From positions 2,418,001 to 2,482,000 of the forward strand of contig NZ_CP036274.1 in the NCBI RefSeq assembly GCF_007747655.1: 64,000 nt of DNA, in the 5' to 3' direction. Shown piece by piece: positions 45,698 through 54,591 of the stretch. Below the pieces are notes generated by a model, which worked only from the letters and a program-made list of their open reading frames with translations, was not told the origin of the DNA and did not search any database. The position numbers and the translations under genes are program-made. Numbering within the stretch: the first letter of the stretch is position 1; the number at the start of each line of letters is the position of its first letter. The stretch comes from Anatilimnocola aggregata. GTDB lineage: Bacteria > Planctomycetota > Planctomycetia > Pirellulales > Pirellulaceae.

Positions 45698-46636
45698 GTG
45701 AGACCAGCAGTTACCCTGCCAGTGATTGCCGTATTGATTTGGACATTCTTGAGCACCTTATCGAGTGCTCAAAAGCCTACAGTGGCGACCGACCAAAAAC
45801 CAACTGTGGACGCTGCTGCTGAGTTGGCCGCCATTCGCGCCGAATCAAGCACCTTCGTCACCGCGTTCAACAAGCGGGATGCCAAGGCCGTCGCGGCCCT
45901 CTTTACTGAAGATGGTCAGTATATCGACGACGCTGGCCGCAAATTCAGTGGCCGAGCCGCCATCGAAAAAGAGTATGCCGAGCATTTCGCCCAGAATCCA
46001 ACTGCCAAAATTACGATCCTGATCGACTCGCTGCGACTGCTGAGTGACGGCGCAGCAATGGAAGAAGGTCGCGCGACGGTTGATCCCGCACCAGAAGGTG
46101 CACCAGGGGTGAGCAAGTACTCTGCCGTACACGTCAAGGTTGGTGGCAAGTGGCAGATGGCGACCGTGCGCGATACCTGGGAAGCATCTCCCTCGACTCA
46201 CGATAAAGTTGCTGACTTGAACTGGTTGATCGGCAATTGGTCGGCGGAAGAACATGGTGGCAAGATGGAATCGACCTGCCGCTGGATTGCCAATAAGAGT
46301 TTTGTCGAACGGCGCTATACCACCACACACGCTGACGGCACGATGACCTCGGGCCTGCAGATTATTGGTTGGAATCCCGCGGAGCGATCCGTGCAATCGT
46401 GGAACTTCAGCAACGACGGCGGACATGCCATCGGCTTCTGGTCTCCCGTTGAAAATGGTTGGTCTGCTGAGGTTCGCGGAGTCACGGGAACCGGCGCACC
46501 GACGACAGCCGTGAATCATCTCAAGCGTTTGGATGAAAATGCTTATGTCTGGCAATCCACCAACCGGACTGTCGCTGGACAGAGCGTAGCCGACACTGAC
46601 GAAGTCGTGCTTAAACGACAGGCCGCTAAAAAATAG
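45698..46636 (+). CDS. Exported SnoaL-like (DUF4440) protein with lipocalin-like C-terminal domain
   Basis: A 312-residue exported protein from a GTG start, with a signal peptide at residues 1-24 ('LPVIAVLIWTFLSTLSSAQ'). Residues about 40-165 match the SnoaL-like/DUF4440 alpha+beta fold ('FVTAFNKRDAKAVAALFTEDGQYID', 'VHVKVGGKWQMATVRDTW'), typical of the SgcJ/EcaC family. Residues about 168-305 ('LNWLIGNWSAEEHGGKME', 'GLQIIGWNPAERSVQSW') look like a DUF1579/lipocalin-like beta-barrel. The two-domain arrangement recurs in planctomycetes and is of unknown function. It precedes the two Gly-rich genes by 58 bp on the same strand. Confidence 0.83.
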   Translation: MRPAVTLPVIAVLIWTFLSTLSSAQKPTVATDQKPTVDAAAELAAIRAESSTFVTAFNKRDAKAVAALFTEDGQYIDDAGRKFSGRAAIEKEYAEHFAQNPTAKITILIDSLRLLSDGAAMEEGRATVDPAPEGAPGVSKYSAVHVKVGGKWQMATVRDTWEASPSTHDKVADLNWLIGNWSAEEHGGKMESTCRWIANKSFVERRYTTTHADGTMTSGLQIIGWNPAERSVQSWNFSNDGGHAIGFWSPVENGWSAEVRGVTGTGAPTTAVNHLKRLDENAYVWQSTNRTVAGQSVADTDEVVLKRQAAKK

Positions 46637-46693
46637 GAGTTGCCCCGCGTCCCGTCTGACTCATCGCAAATCTGAAGTTCAGGAACTGCACTC

Positions 46694-48379
46694 ATGAAAC
46701 GACAATTTCTCTTCCCGTTGGCCTTTGTTTGCCTGATCCTCGCTCCCGTGGCCGTTACCTTCGGCCGCGGCTTTGGCGGAGGTGGTGGTGGGGGTGGATT
46801 TCACGGCGGCGGAGGTGGGTTTGGCGGAGGTGGTGGCGGCTTCGGTGGAGGAAGTTTTCATGGCGGCGGTGGAGGTGGCTTTGGTGGTGGCGGCTTGGGC
46901 GGAGCCGGTGGATTTGATCGTGGCGGCGGGAACTTCGGCGGTGGTGGGTTCAGTGGTGGCGGTTTAGGCGGCGGTGGCTTCGATCGTGGTGGCATGGGCA
47001 GTGGTGGATTTGGTGGACTGGGGGGCAGTGGTCTCGGAGGGGCCGGAGGTCTCGGCGGCTTTGACCGAGGTGGTGGACTCGGCGGTAGCGGCCTCGGTGG
47101 TGGTGGATTCAATTCAGGCGGCTTTAATCGTGGCGGTCTCGGCGGTGGTGGGTTCAGTGGTGGCGGCTTCGATCGTGGCGGGCTCAGCGGTGGTGGAATT
47201 AACTCAGGTGGTTTCGATCGTGGCGGCTTCGGCGGCAATGGATTTGGCAGCGGAGGCTTCGGTGGAGCCGGTGGTCTTTCGCGCGACAGCTTCGGAGACC
47301 GCTTTAGCGGCGGAGCACCCAGTCGCAGTTCGCTCAACAACTTTCTTGGGCTTCCTTCGGATGAAGGAATGCACAATCTGAGTGGTAGTCGTCAATTCAG
47401 TGGCGATAACGTCGATGTGAATCACGGTTCCGTGGAAGGCCCGCGTGGTGGCTTCGCCACGGGGACAACAGTCACTGGTCCACGCGGCAATACAGTGGGC
47501 CGCGGGGCTGCGGTCGGTCCGAATGGCGGTGCCGTCGCCGGACGTGGCGTCGAGGGGGCAGGTGGCGCGGCTGCTGGCCAGGCGATTGGCGTCGGTCCTG
47601 GTGGTCGAGTTGCTGGTGGCGGAGCAGTCCGTGGTCCCAACGGCGGAGCTGCCGCACGCGGCTTTGTCGCTGGCCCCAATGGTGTAGCAGCCGGTTTTGC
47701 TCACGTTACTCCTTCTGGTCGCTATACCTGTGCAGCGGCTGTGCGCACCAACTACAACCACTGGGGTTACTACGACCGCGGCTGGTATACCAACCATCCT
47801 GGTGCCTGGTTCGCCGCGGGTTGGGCTGCTGGAGCAGCATGGAATCCCTGCACCTGGTACGACGCGTCCGCCTACTGCGGCTACGCGGATACCCAGCCCG
47901 TCTATTACGACTACGGCAACAACGTTACCTATCAAGACAACAGCGTGTTTGTGAATGGGCAAGATGTCGGCACCTCGGAGCAGTACTACGACCAGGCAAC
48001 TCAGCTCGCAACTGCAGGTTCCGCGGCGGATGCTCCGGCCGATGGAGACTGGCTGCCGCTTGGTGTCTTCGCACTGACCAAAACCGACGAAACAAAGTCG
48101 GATGTCACGATTCAGCTGGCAGTGAACAAGCAGGGCATTCTGCGCGGCAACTACACGGATACCGTGAGCAACCAAACTCAAGTGGTGCAAGGTTCGGTCG
48201 ACAAAAGCACGCAACGAGTTGCCTTCACCGTGGGCACCGACAAGACCAACATCGTCGAAACTGGGCTATATAACCTGACAAAGGACGAAGCCCCCGCACT
48301 CATCCACTTCGGCAAAGATCGCACGGAGCAATGGCTTCTGGTGCGATTGAAAAAGCCGGATGCAACCAGCAACCAGTAG
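46694..48379 (+). CDS. Exported Gly-rich protein 1 with conserved C-terminal domain
   Basis: A 561-residue protein with an AGGA ribosome site and a signal peptide ('FLFPLAFVCLILAPVAVTFG'). Residues about 25-200 are more than half Gly, with irregular 'GGGFDRGG' repeats. The motif 'FLGLPSDEG' (about 215) is followed by a 'GP.G..' region. Then comes an aromatic stretch with 'WFAAGWAAGAAWNP' and 'QPVYYDYGNNVTYQDN'. The C-terminal domain of about 110 residues starts 'WLPLGVFALTKTDETKSDV' and ends 'TEQWLLVRLKKPD'. The last 230 residues are nearly identical in layout to the next gene product. Such proteins may be structural parts of the cell surface or stalk/holdfast material. Function unknown; the paralogue pair suggests tandem duplication. 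Confidence 0.85.
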   Translation: MKRQFLFPLAFVCLILAPVAVTFGRGFGGGGGGGGFHGGGGGFGGGGGGFGGGSFHGGGGGGFGGGGLGGAGGFDRGGGNFGGGGFSGGGLGGGGFDRGGMGSGGFGGLGGSGLGGAGGLGGFDRGGGLGGSGLGGGGFNSGGFNRGGLGGGGFSGGGFDRGGLSGGGINSGGFDRGGFGGNGFGSGGFGGAGGLSRDSFGDRFSGGAPSRSSLNNFLGLPSDEGMHNLSGSRQFSGDNVDVNHGSVEGPRGGFATGTTVTGPRGNTVGRGAAVGPNGGAVAGRGVEGAGGAAAGQAIGVGPGGRVAGGGAVRGPNGGAAARGFVAGPNGVAAGFAHVTPSGRYTCAAAVRTNYNHWGYYDRGWYTNHPGAWFAAGWAAGAAWNPCTWYDASAYCGYADTQPVYYDYGNNVTYQDNSVFVNGQDVGTSEQYYDQATQLATAGSAADAPADGDWLPLGVFALTKTDETKSDVTIQLAVNKQGILRGNYTDTVSNQTQVVQGSVDKSTQRVAFTVGTDKTNIVETGLYNLTKDEAPALIHFGKDRTEQWLLVRLKKPDATSNQ

Positions 48380-48475
48380 TCTCCTCTGCTGTTGAATCGC
48401 GATCGCACCAAGTCGCCTTCCTCTCGCGACGCCCTGCTCGAAGAGTCATTGAACCTTTAACTCGGAAGTGTCGCT

Positions 48476-50083
48476 ATGAAGTTTCGTCCTTGTCTGCCGG
48501 TCATATTCTCGCTGCTGATGCTTGTCCCCATTGGTCAACTCTTGGCACGTGGCCCTGGCGGCGGTGGCGGAGGACCGGGTGGCGGTTGGCGTCCCGGCGG
48601 CGGAGGCGGCGGCTTTGGAGGCGGAGCAGGTGGAGGCGGCTTTGGAGGTAGCCAAAACCGCGGTGGTGGTGGTTTTGGCGGAGGTGGCCAAAGCAGTGGC
48701 TTCGATCGTGGGAGTCAAGGCGCTGGTGGATTCGGTGGAGGAGGCCAAGGCGGTGGTTTTGATCGTGGCGGTCAAGGCGCTGGTGGTTTTGGCGGTGGCA
48801 ACTTCGACCGTGGCGGTCAAGGCGCTGGTGGTTTTGGCGGTGGCAACTTCGACCGTGGTGGACAAGGCGCTGGCGGGTTCGGAGGCGGTAGCATCGACCG
48901 TGGCGGACAAGGCGCTGGTGGTTTCGGTGGTGGCAACTTCGACCGTGGCGGACAAGGCGCTGGCGGTTTTGGTGGTGGCAACTTCGACCGTGGCGGACAA
49001 GGTGATGGTGGCGCATTCGGGCGAGGAGCATCGAGTACGCCTGACCGTAGTCAACTCAATAGCTTCTTAGGTCTTCCTTCGGACGAAGGTTTGCAACATC
49101 GAAACTCGCAAGGCGCTGGCAATGCTTCCGGTGCTCAGGGGGCTGCCGCCGGAGCTGCTTATTCCAATCGCAATGCATCGCAGTATTCCGGCGCCCAAGG
49201 TGCAGCCGCGGGTGCTGCGGCTTCGAATCGAAATCAGCCGCAGTATTCAGGCGCTCAAGGTGCCGCGGCCGGTGCTGCTGCAGCCAATCGCAATCAGCCA
49301 CAGTACTCCGGTGCTCAAGGTGCAGCCGCTGGTGCGGCAGTTGCCAATCGCAATCAGCCCCAATACTCCGGCGCTCAAGGTGCGGCTGTCGGCTATGCAG
49401 CAGGAGCCAATAATTCACCCTCGGCCCGCTATGGCGCGGCCACTGCAGTTCGTGGCAATTACAACAACTGGGGCCTCTATGGCAACGACTGGTATCGCCG
49501 CTATCCAGGTGCCTGGACCTCGGCCGGTTGGGCCGCGGGTGCGGCGTGGACTGCCGCCAGTTGGAACTCGGCTGCCGACTATTGCGGCTGTGCGACCACT
49601 CAGCCCGTCTATTACGACTACGGCAACAACGTCACCTATCAAGACAACAACGTCTACGTCAACGGCCAGTCTGCCGGTTCGACCGCCGACTACTACAACC
49701 AGGCTGCTGCCTTAGCGACGACTGGTGCCGAAGCGGCCAGTTCTCCCGATGCCGATTGGTTGCCACTCGGTGTATTCGCGCTAACCAAGTCGGGCCAAAC
49801 GAAATCAGACGTCTCGATTCAACTGGCCGTGAACAAGGCGGGCGTGATTCGCGGCAACTATACCGATACCGTCACCAACAAATCTCAGCAGGTGCAAGGT
49901 TCAGTCGACAAGGAATCCCAGCGGGTGGCCTTTACCGTGGGGGACAACACCACGAATGTGATTGAAACCGGAATCTACAACCTCACCAAGGATGAAGCGC
50001 CGGTCCTGATCCACTTTGGCCAAGACCGCACCGAGCAGTGGCTGCTGGTTCGCCTGCAAAAGCCCGACAACGCCGCAAACTAA
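48476..50083 (+). CDS. Exported Gly-rich protein 2 with in-frame tandem repeats
   Basis: A 535-residue paralogue of the preceding gene with a signal peptide ('FSLLMLVPIGQLLA' region). After a Gly-rich start come seven copies of a 15-residue unit 'FDRGGQGAGGFGGGN' (first and last imperfect). 'FLGLPSDEG' follows, then four copies of a 20-residue unit 'SGAQGAAAGAAxxNRNQPQY' with a partial fifth. Then comes the aromatic 'GWAAGAAW...QPVYYDYGNNVTYQDN' region and the shared C-terminal domain ('WLPLGVFALTKSGQTKSDV', 'TEQWLLVRLQKPD'). The repeats differ from those of gene 1, so they arose or were homogenised separately. A perfect hairpin 55 bp downstream probably terminates the transcript. Confidence 0.85.
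   Translation: MKFRPCLPVIFSLLMLVPIGQLLARGPGGGGGGPGGGWRPGGGGGGFGGGAGGGGFGGSQNRGGGGFGGGGQSSGFDRGSQGAGGFGGGGQGGGFDRGGQGAGGFGGGNFDRGGQGAGGFGGGNFDRGGQGAGGFGGGSIDRGGQGAGGFGGGNFDRGGQGAGGFGGGNFDRGGQGDGGAFGRGASSTPDRSQLNSFLGLPSDEGLQHRNSQGAGNASGAQGAAAGAAYSNRNASQYSGAQGAAAGAAASNRNQPQYSGAQGAAAGAAAANRNQPQYSGAQGAAAGAAVANRNQPQYSGAQGAAVGYAAGANNSPSARYGAATAVRGNYNNWGLYGNDWYRRYPGAWTSAGWAAGAAWTAASWNSAADYCGCATTQPVYYDYGNNVTYQDNNVYVNGQSAGSTADYYNQAAALATTGAEAASSPDADWLPLGVFALTKSGQTKSDVSIQLAVNKAGVIRGNYTDTVTNKSQQVQGSVDKESQRVAFTVGDNTTNVIETGIYNLTKDEAPVLIHFGQDRTEQWLLVRLQKPDNAAN
48702..49016 (+). repeat. 45-bp coding tandem repeat, about seven units
   Basis: Within Gly-rich gene 2, DNA encoding 'FDRGGQGAGGFGGGN' recurs head to tail. 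Adjacent units (for example those starting near 48807 and 48852) are nearly identical at the DNA level. The unit length is a multiple of three, so changes in copy number keep the frame; a candidate for length variation between strains. Confidence 0.8.
49127..49366 (+). repeat. 60-bp coding tandem repeat, four units plus a partial one
   Basis: Four 60-bp units encode 'SGAQGAAAGAAxxNRNQPQY'; a degenerate fifth extends to about 49420. Synonymous differences between units are more frequent than in the neighbouring 45-bp repeat, suggesting an older array or selection on the protein. Confidence 0.8.
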
Positions 50084-50099
50084 CGATTTCACTTTCGAA

Positions 50100-50170
50100 C
50101 TGGCACCTTGGTGCCAGCCCATGAAAGCAAAGTCCACCGGGCGGCCAAACAGGCCGCCCGCTCTGCTTTT
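50100..50170 (+). terminator. Tandem hairpins ending the Gly-rich operon
   Basis: The first hairpin is CTGGCACC-tt-GGTGCCAG (50100-50117). The second is a perfect 9-bp stem CGGGCGGCC-aaaca-GGCCGCCCG (50138-50160) followed by CTCTGCTTTT. The second has the form of an intrinsic terminator with a weak T-run; the first may be a small palindromic element. Confidence 0.65.
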
Positions 50171-50305
50171 CGCCTGCCATAACTGCCGCTCCAGCAGTTG
50201 CTTTCAAAAAATCCGGCAGATTCTTCGGCAGAATTACCAGCGGTCGGGAGTGTAGTGTTAGTCTAAGCTGCACCCCGCTGTTTTCTGGCGTCAAACCTCC
50301 CTGCC

Positions 50306-50830
50306 ATGACTCCTGCCGACGATCCTAACGAAGACTTCCTTCGGCTGTTCATGCGGCACGAGTCGCAGATTCGGGCCTACGTGCGGGCTTGCCTGCCACG
50401 TGCGGCCGAAGTCGACGAGGTGATGCAAGAGGTCGGGCTTGTCGCCTGGCGAAAGTTCGCCTCGCTGGCCGATGCCTCGCAGTTTCCTCGCTGGGTTTGC
50501 TTGATTGCCCGGTTCGAGATTCTGAAGTTCCGACGGAAGTACGCCCGGGACCGACTCGTGCTCGACGATGCGACGATCGAGCTACTGGCGGAGGAAGGGG
50601 CTGAAGAAATGCCTCTCCGCGAATTGCAGCTCAAGGCCCTGGATGAGTGTGTAGCGAAGTTGCCGGCCGAGCGACGCCAGTTGGTTCTGAACGCCTATTC
50701 GCCCGATACGACCATCAAAGAATTGGCCGCCACCCTGGGGCGAACCGAGAACTCGCTCTATCAATTGCTGGCGAGAATTCGGCAAGAACTGTTGCGGTGC
50801 GTCGAACGAACGCTGGCAACTCAATCGTGA
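50306..50830 (+). CDS. ECF-type RNA polymerase sigma factor (Rhodopirellula/gvs1 type)
   Basis: A 174-residue sigma factor that redirects RNA polymerase to specific promoters. Region 2 (about 10-85) has 'FLRLFMRHESQIRAYVRACL', 'EVDEVMQEVGLVAWRKF' and 'FPRWVCLIARFEILKFRRK', the hallmarks of the planctomycete sigma family often labelled 'sigma-70, Rhodopirellula/Verrucomicrobium'. Region 4 (about 110-170) has 'LDECVAKLPAERRQLVLNAY' and the helix-turn-helix 'TIKELAATLGRTENSLYQLLARIR'. The anti-sigma gene overlaps its stop by four bases (GTGA), the usual sigma/anti-sigma layout. Its regulon cannot be told from this sequence. Confidence 0.92.
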   Translation: MTPADDPNEDFLRLFMRHESQIRAYVRACLPRAAEVDEVMQEVGLVAWRKFASLADASQFPRWVCLIARFEILKFRRKYARDRLVLDDATIELLAEEGAEEMPLRELQLKALDECVAKLPAERRQLVLNAYSPDTTIKELAATLGRTENSLYQLLARIRQELLRCVERTLATQS

Positions 50831-51804
50831 ATTTGGACTGTGGAATGAACGCTGTTGAATTGAACCTGCTCGACCGTTACCTGCACGACAGCCTCGAACC
50901 GGCCGATTTCGAGCCGCTGCAGACTTTGCTGCGCGAGAGCGCGGAAGCGCGGCGCACTCTGCGCGGCCTGGCCACCGTCGATGCCAAGCTCGCCGAGATG
51001 GCGGCTATTGCACCTAACGATCTCCTTCAGCCCAACCTGCCAGCTGTGGTTCCTGCACCGGTTCGCCGCAGTGGTTTGATTGCCTGGCGTCCTCTCAGCG
51101 GACTCGCCTTGGGACTATTGATCGGCGTGGCGTTTTCTTCGGTCGCCTGGGCGTATGCTGTTCCCCGCTGGCTAGGCATTCATCAGGCAACGTTGCTTTT
51201 GGCAGAGAGTTTCGAAACTGGAAGTTCGCCGCAGGTTGCCGGTCTGCCAACCGGTCCCGAAGTGTGGAGTGGCGACTTCACGGCGGTCACCGGTGCGCGA
51301 GCGGGAATTCTCCCGGCGCATGGCAACAAGATGTTGCAGATGCTGCGGGCCGATTACCAAGGCAAAACCAATTCGGATCCAGGTTATTGCGGCGATCTGT
51401 TTCGCGTGGTTGACCTGCGCCCTTATCGCGAGCAACTGGCCAGCGGAACCGTGGTCGTCAGGTTGTCGGCTGCCTTTAACGCAGTTCCCTTTCCCGAGTC
51501 TGAGCAGTATCGCTGCTCGATTGGCATTCACGCCTTAACCGCCGACCTGACCGTAAGCCCCACTGCACTCGCAGGCGCGATGCAGGTCAATGGTGCGTTG
51601 GCCATGGCGCGGCAAAGTTGCCCGCGCTTGGATCGGGATCCGCGCACCTGGCAGCACGTCGAAGGCTCCTTGCAACTGCCGGCAGAAACCGAGTTTCTAC
51701 TCATTCACCTAGGCGTTAACCACATTCCCAAATTCCAACGAAGCGTGGAGTTCGCGGGGCACTTTCTGGACGACGTGCAAATTACTCTCTCGCAGATTCA
51801 GTAG
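50827..51804 (+). CDS. Anti-sigma factor with a large extracytoplasmic jelly-roll-like domain
   Basis: About 325 residues if translation starts at GTG 50827 (GTGA overlap with the sigma stop); an ATG at 50845 is the alternative. The cytoplasmic N-terminus (about 1-85, 'LNLLDRYLHDSLEPADFEPLQTLLRESAEARRTL') is the sigma-binding FecR-type segment. There is one membrane helix near residues 95-120 ('GLALGLLIGVAFSSVAWAYAV'). The outer part (about 135-325) begins 'LLAESFETGS' and ends 'FLDDVQITLSQIQ', the signature of a concanavalin/LamG-like beta-sandwich as used for carbohydrate or surface sensing. It thus looks like a transmembrane sensor that holds the sigma factor until a polysaccharide or surface signal is met. 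That role is an inference. Confidence 0.85.
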   Translation: MNLDCGMNAVELNLLDRYLHDSLEPADFEPLQTLLRESAEARRTLRGLATVDAKLAEMAAIAPNDLLQPNLPAVVPAPVRRSGLIAWRPLSGLALGLLIGVAFSSVAWAYAVPRWLGIHQATLLLAESFETGSSPQVAGLPTGPEVWSGDFTAVTGARAGILPAHGNKMLQMLRADYQGKTNSDPGYCGDLFRVVDLRPYREQLASGTVVVRLSAAFNAVPFPESEQYRCSIGIHALTADLTVSPTALAGAMQVNGALAMARQSCPRLDRDPRTWQHVEGSLQLPAETEFLLIHLGVNHIPKFQRSVEFAGHFLDDVQITLSQIQ

Positions 51805-51863
51805 CAACTGGCGAAGATTGGGCCACGCCTGATCATTAAGTTATCTCTCACAAGACAAATACG

Positions 51864-54554
51864 ATGACACGAAGCCTCGTCTTACTCTCCGGCGCGATCT
51901 CCCTGGCGCTCATTCACTCGCCAATTCTGGCTGCCGAGGCCAAGTCGCAGGCGAGTATGCCGGAGCGGCATCTGGCGATCCTTCGCACCAGTTGCCAGAA
52001 GTGCCACGGTGCCGAGAAGCAAGAAGGGAAGTTTCGCGTCGACGATCTGCCGCCTGTGATCACCAACGTTGAAGTAGCGGAGCGCTGGCAGAAGGTTCTC
52101 AATGCGCTGAACTCGGGCGAAATGCCCCCGGAGGATGAGCAACAACTCGACGGCAAAGCCAAGGCTGATCTGCTGGACGATTTAGCAAACGTCATGGTTT
52201 CGGCGAGGAAGAGCCTCAGCGATCAGCATGGCAAGATCACCATGCGCCGGTTAAATCGCCGCGAATATGCCAACACACTTCGCGCCCTGCTTGGTGCGGA
52301 GATCAGCGTGAGTGAACTTCCGGCCGACACGGGCGCGGGAAGTTTTGACACCGTGGGCTCCAACCTCTTCATGTCGGGCAATCAATTCGAGCAGTACCTG
52401 GCCCTGGGACGCGAGGCGCTCGACGAAGCTTTCGAACGCCAGGCTGCAGCCAGCGACTCGCGCAAGTTGCGCTATGAAGCCGAAACGACCACGCCTCTGT
52501 TGGCCAAGTTGCATAGCAACGACTTGGAGGCCAAGCGTCGCGGCGAGCTCTGGATCAAGGCCGTGGAAGAAGCCGCCGCCAAACCCGAGAACGTCGCGAT
52601 CGCCGCCGAGTTGCGCAAAGCAGCTCCTTCCGAAGCCATCTTTCGCCGTTCGTGGGCGAAGATTCCCGGCGCGCCGTCGCCGGAATCGTTCGGGTTTAAC
52701 ACGGGCGAGAATAATGCCGACAAGGCCAACCGAGCCGCCGGGAATGTCTACATGCATCCCTACCGTGAGTACTATCTCAAGCAGCCCGCGCTAGATACCG
52801 GCGCCTATCTCACCATCAACAACGGCGACTTCAACTCGTGGCTGACCCTGCTGGTCCCCTTTAATTGGCCAGTGGGAGATTACCTCGTGCGCGTCCGGAT
52901 GGCAGCCACCGAGCAAGCCGCGCCGGAACGACGCTATCTCGAGTTCGGCATTCATCCGCGACACGGGCAGGTGATGAGTACTCACCACGTCACGGGGACG
53001 ATGGCTGAACCGCAGGTCATCGAAATACCCCTTACCCTGACTCGCAAACATCGAGAACGCGACAATCGCACGCTCTTCATTCGCGAGAAAGGAACCGCCG
53101 ACCACATTGAACAATCGCGCCGCCGATTCAATGACGGGATGAAGCGTAACGGCGTCGGCCCAGAGGTCGCGATCTGGATCGACTGGATGGAAATCGAACG
53201 CGTGCCGACCGCAAATTCGCCGTTGTCGCCGGGCCTGGCGGCCCTCACGATTCCACTCGACGACAAGTCGAAGGCCCCGTCAAGAGAAGCACTGCGCTCG
53301 TCCCTTGAACAATTCTCTAGCGAAGCCTTCCGCGGCCGAACACCGCCGCCGAGCTATGTCGATCGCCTGCTGGCGCTCTACGATACTCGCCTGAAGGCTG
53401 GCGACAAACATTCTGCCGCTTTGAAGGAAACGCTCTCGGTGGTGTTGTCATCGCCGATGTTTCTCTATTTGGCCGAGCCCGGAGAAGATCAGGCGCGCCG
53501 GCCACTGAACGATCAGGAACTGGCCACGCGGTTGTCTTATTTTCTGTGGGGCTCGCCCCCCGATGCAACACTCCGAGATCTCGCCGAGCGCGGTGAGCTG
53601 ACTCGGCCTAAGGTTCTCGCGCAACAGACCGCGCGCTTGCTGGACGATCCGCGGTCGCAAGGATTTCTTAGGCCGTTTGTCTATCAATGGCTGAACCTCG
53701 ACCGGCTCGACTTCTTTGAGGTTAACCAGGCTCTTTTTCCCCGCTTCGATGACGCCACCAAGCTGGCCGCGCGAAACGAAGTCTATGAGACGTTCGAGTA
53801 CCTGCACCGCGAGAACGCCAGCCTGCGCGACCTGCTGAAGGCCGACTATATCGTCATCGACAGCGTGCTGGCGAACTACTACGGCTTGGATGGTGTGACC
53901 GGAGATGCGTATCGCAAAGTGACTTTGCCTGCGGATTCGCCTCGTGGCGGATTACTCGGCATGGCAGCCGTCAACGTGATGGGCGGGAACGGCGAACGGA
54001 CTAGTCCCGTCGAACGCGGAGCTTGGGTCCTGCGCAAGTTGCTAAACGATCCGCCACCTCCCGCGCCGGCCAACGTGCCGCAGATTGCGCGGCTCGCCGG
54101 CAAAGTGCTGACGACGCGCGAGCGCTTGCAGTTGCACCAGGAAGAAGCCCAGTGCGCGAGTTGCCACCGCAAGATCGATCCGATCGGTTTTGGTCTGGAG
54201 AACTTTGATGCAGTAGGCCAATGGCGCACTGAAGATTCGTATCAAGCAACCACCGCGGATGGAAAACCCGATCCCAAGCAAAAGAAGACGTGGAAGATCG
54301 ATCCCGCTGCGGCATTTCACAACGGCCCTGAGTTCCGTAGCTATTTCGAAATGCGCGACGCGATCGCCGCCAAGTCGGACTCGTTCGCGCGAGGCTACAG
54401 CATGGCGCTGATCGAATACGCTTTGGGGCGCCCGTGCGGCTTCAGCGACGAGCCCCTGATCGAAGCCATGTGGCAGCGTGCCAGTGGCCAGGACCTGGCT
54501 GTGCGCGAGTTCATTCAGGCACTTGTGGCCAGCGACGCCTTTCACACCAAGTAA
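51864..54554 (+). CDS. Planctomycete cytochrome-type protein (PSCyt1, DUF1587/1595/1592/1588/1585)
   Basis: An 896-residue exported protein with a signal peptide ending near 'LAAEAK'. A c-type haem motif C44-x-x-C47-H48 in 'RTSCQKCHGAEKQ' marks the PSCyt1 domain. DUF1587 follows ('MRRLNRREYANTLRALLGAE'), then a family-specific beta-rich insert (about 260-430), DUF1595/DUF1592 ('LAYLAEPGED' region, 'LATRLSYFLWGSPPD', 'PFVYQWLNLDRLDFF'), DUF1588 ('PVERGAWVLRKLLNDPPPPAPANVP') and a second CxxCH in 'EEAQCASCHRKIDPIGF', with DUF1585 at the end. This block is characteristic of planctomycetes and verrucomicrobia. Its biochemical role is unknown; it is always coupled to DUF1552 proteins, as here, 37 bp downstream. 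Confidence 0.93.
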   Translation: MTRSLVLLSGAISLALIHSPILAAEAKSQASMPERHLAILRTSCQKCHGAEKQEGKFRVDDLPPVITNVEVAERWQKVLNALNSGEMPPEDEQQLDGKAKADLLDDLANVMVSARKSLSDQHGKITMRRLNRREYANTLRALLGAEISVSELPADTGAGSFDTVGSNLFMSGNQFEQYLALGREALDEAFERQAAASDSRKLRYEAETTTPLLAKLHSNDLEAKRRGELWIKAVEEAAAKPENVAIAAELRKAAPSEAIFRRSWAKIPGAPSPESFGFNTGENNADKANRAAGNVYMHPYREYYLKQPALDTGAYLTINNGDFNSWLTLLVPFNWPVGDYLVRVRMAATEQAAPERRYLEFGIHPRHGQVMSTHHVTGTMAEPQVIEIPLTLTRKHRERDNRTLFIREKGTADHIEQSRRRFNDGMKRNGVGPEVAIWIDWMEIERVPTANSPLSPGLAALTIPLDDKSKAPSREALRSSLEQFSSEAFRGRTPPPSYVDRLLALYDTRLKAGDKHSAALKETLSVVLSSPMFLYLAEPGEDQARRPLNDQELATRLSYFLWGSPPDATLRDLAERGELTRPKVLAQQTARLLDDPRSQGFLRPFVYQWLNLDRLDFFEVNQALFPRFDDATKLAARNEVYETFEYLHRENASLRDLLKADYIVIDSVLANYYGLDGVTGDAYRKVTLPADSPRGGLLGMAAVNVMGGNGERTSPVERGAWVLRKLLNDPPPPAPANVPQIARLAGKVLTTRERLQLHQEEAQCASCHRKIDPIGFGLENFDAVGQWRTEDSYQATTADGKPDPKQKKTWKIDPAAAFHNGPEFRSYFEMRDAIAAKSDSFARGYSMALIEYALGRPCGFSDEPLIEAMWQRASGQDLAVREFIQALVASDAFHTK

Positions 54555-54591
54555 ACTTCACCTAACGAATTACCTCCCCAGGAATGAAACG

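Noticed and set aside
46858-47376. Long antisense Pro-rich reading frame over Gly-rich gene 1, and similar ones over gene 2 (48446-49054)
   Set aside because: Low-complexity reverse complements of Gly-codon repeats; the sense frames have signal peptides, ribosome sites and conserved C-terminal domains.
47204-48214. 336-codon antisense frame over Gly-rich gene 1
   Set aside because: Thr/Arg-rich composition with no domain; shadow of the sense gene.
48702-49366. CRISPR-like array
   Set aside because: The repeats are contiguous, in frame and coding, without unique spacers.
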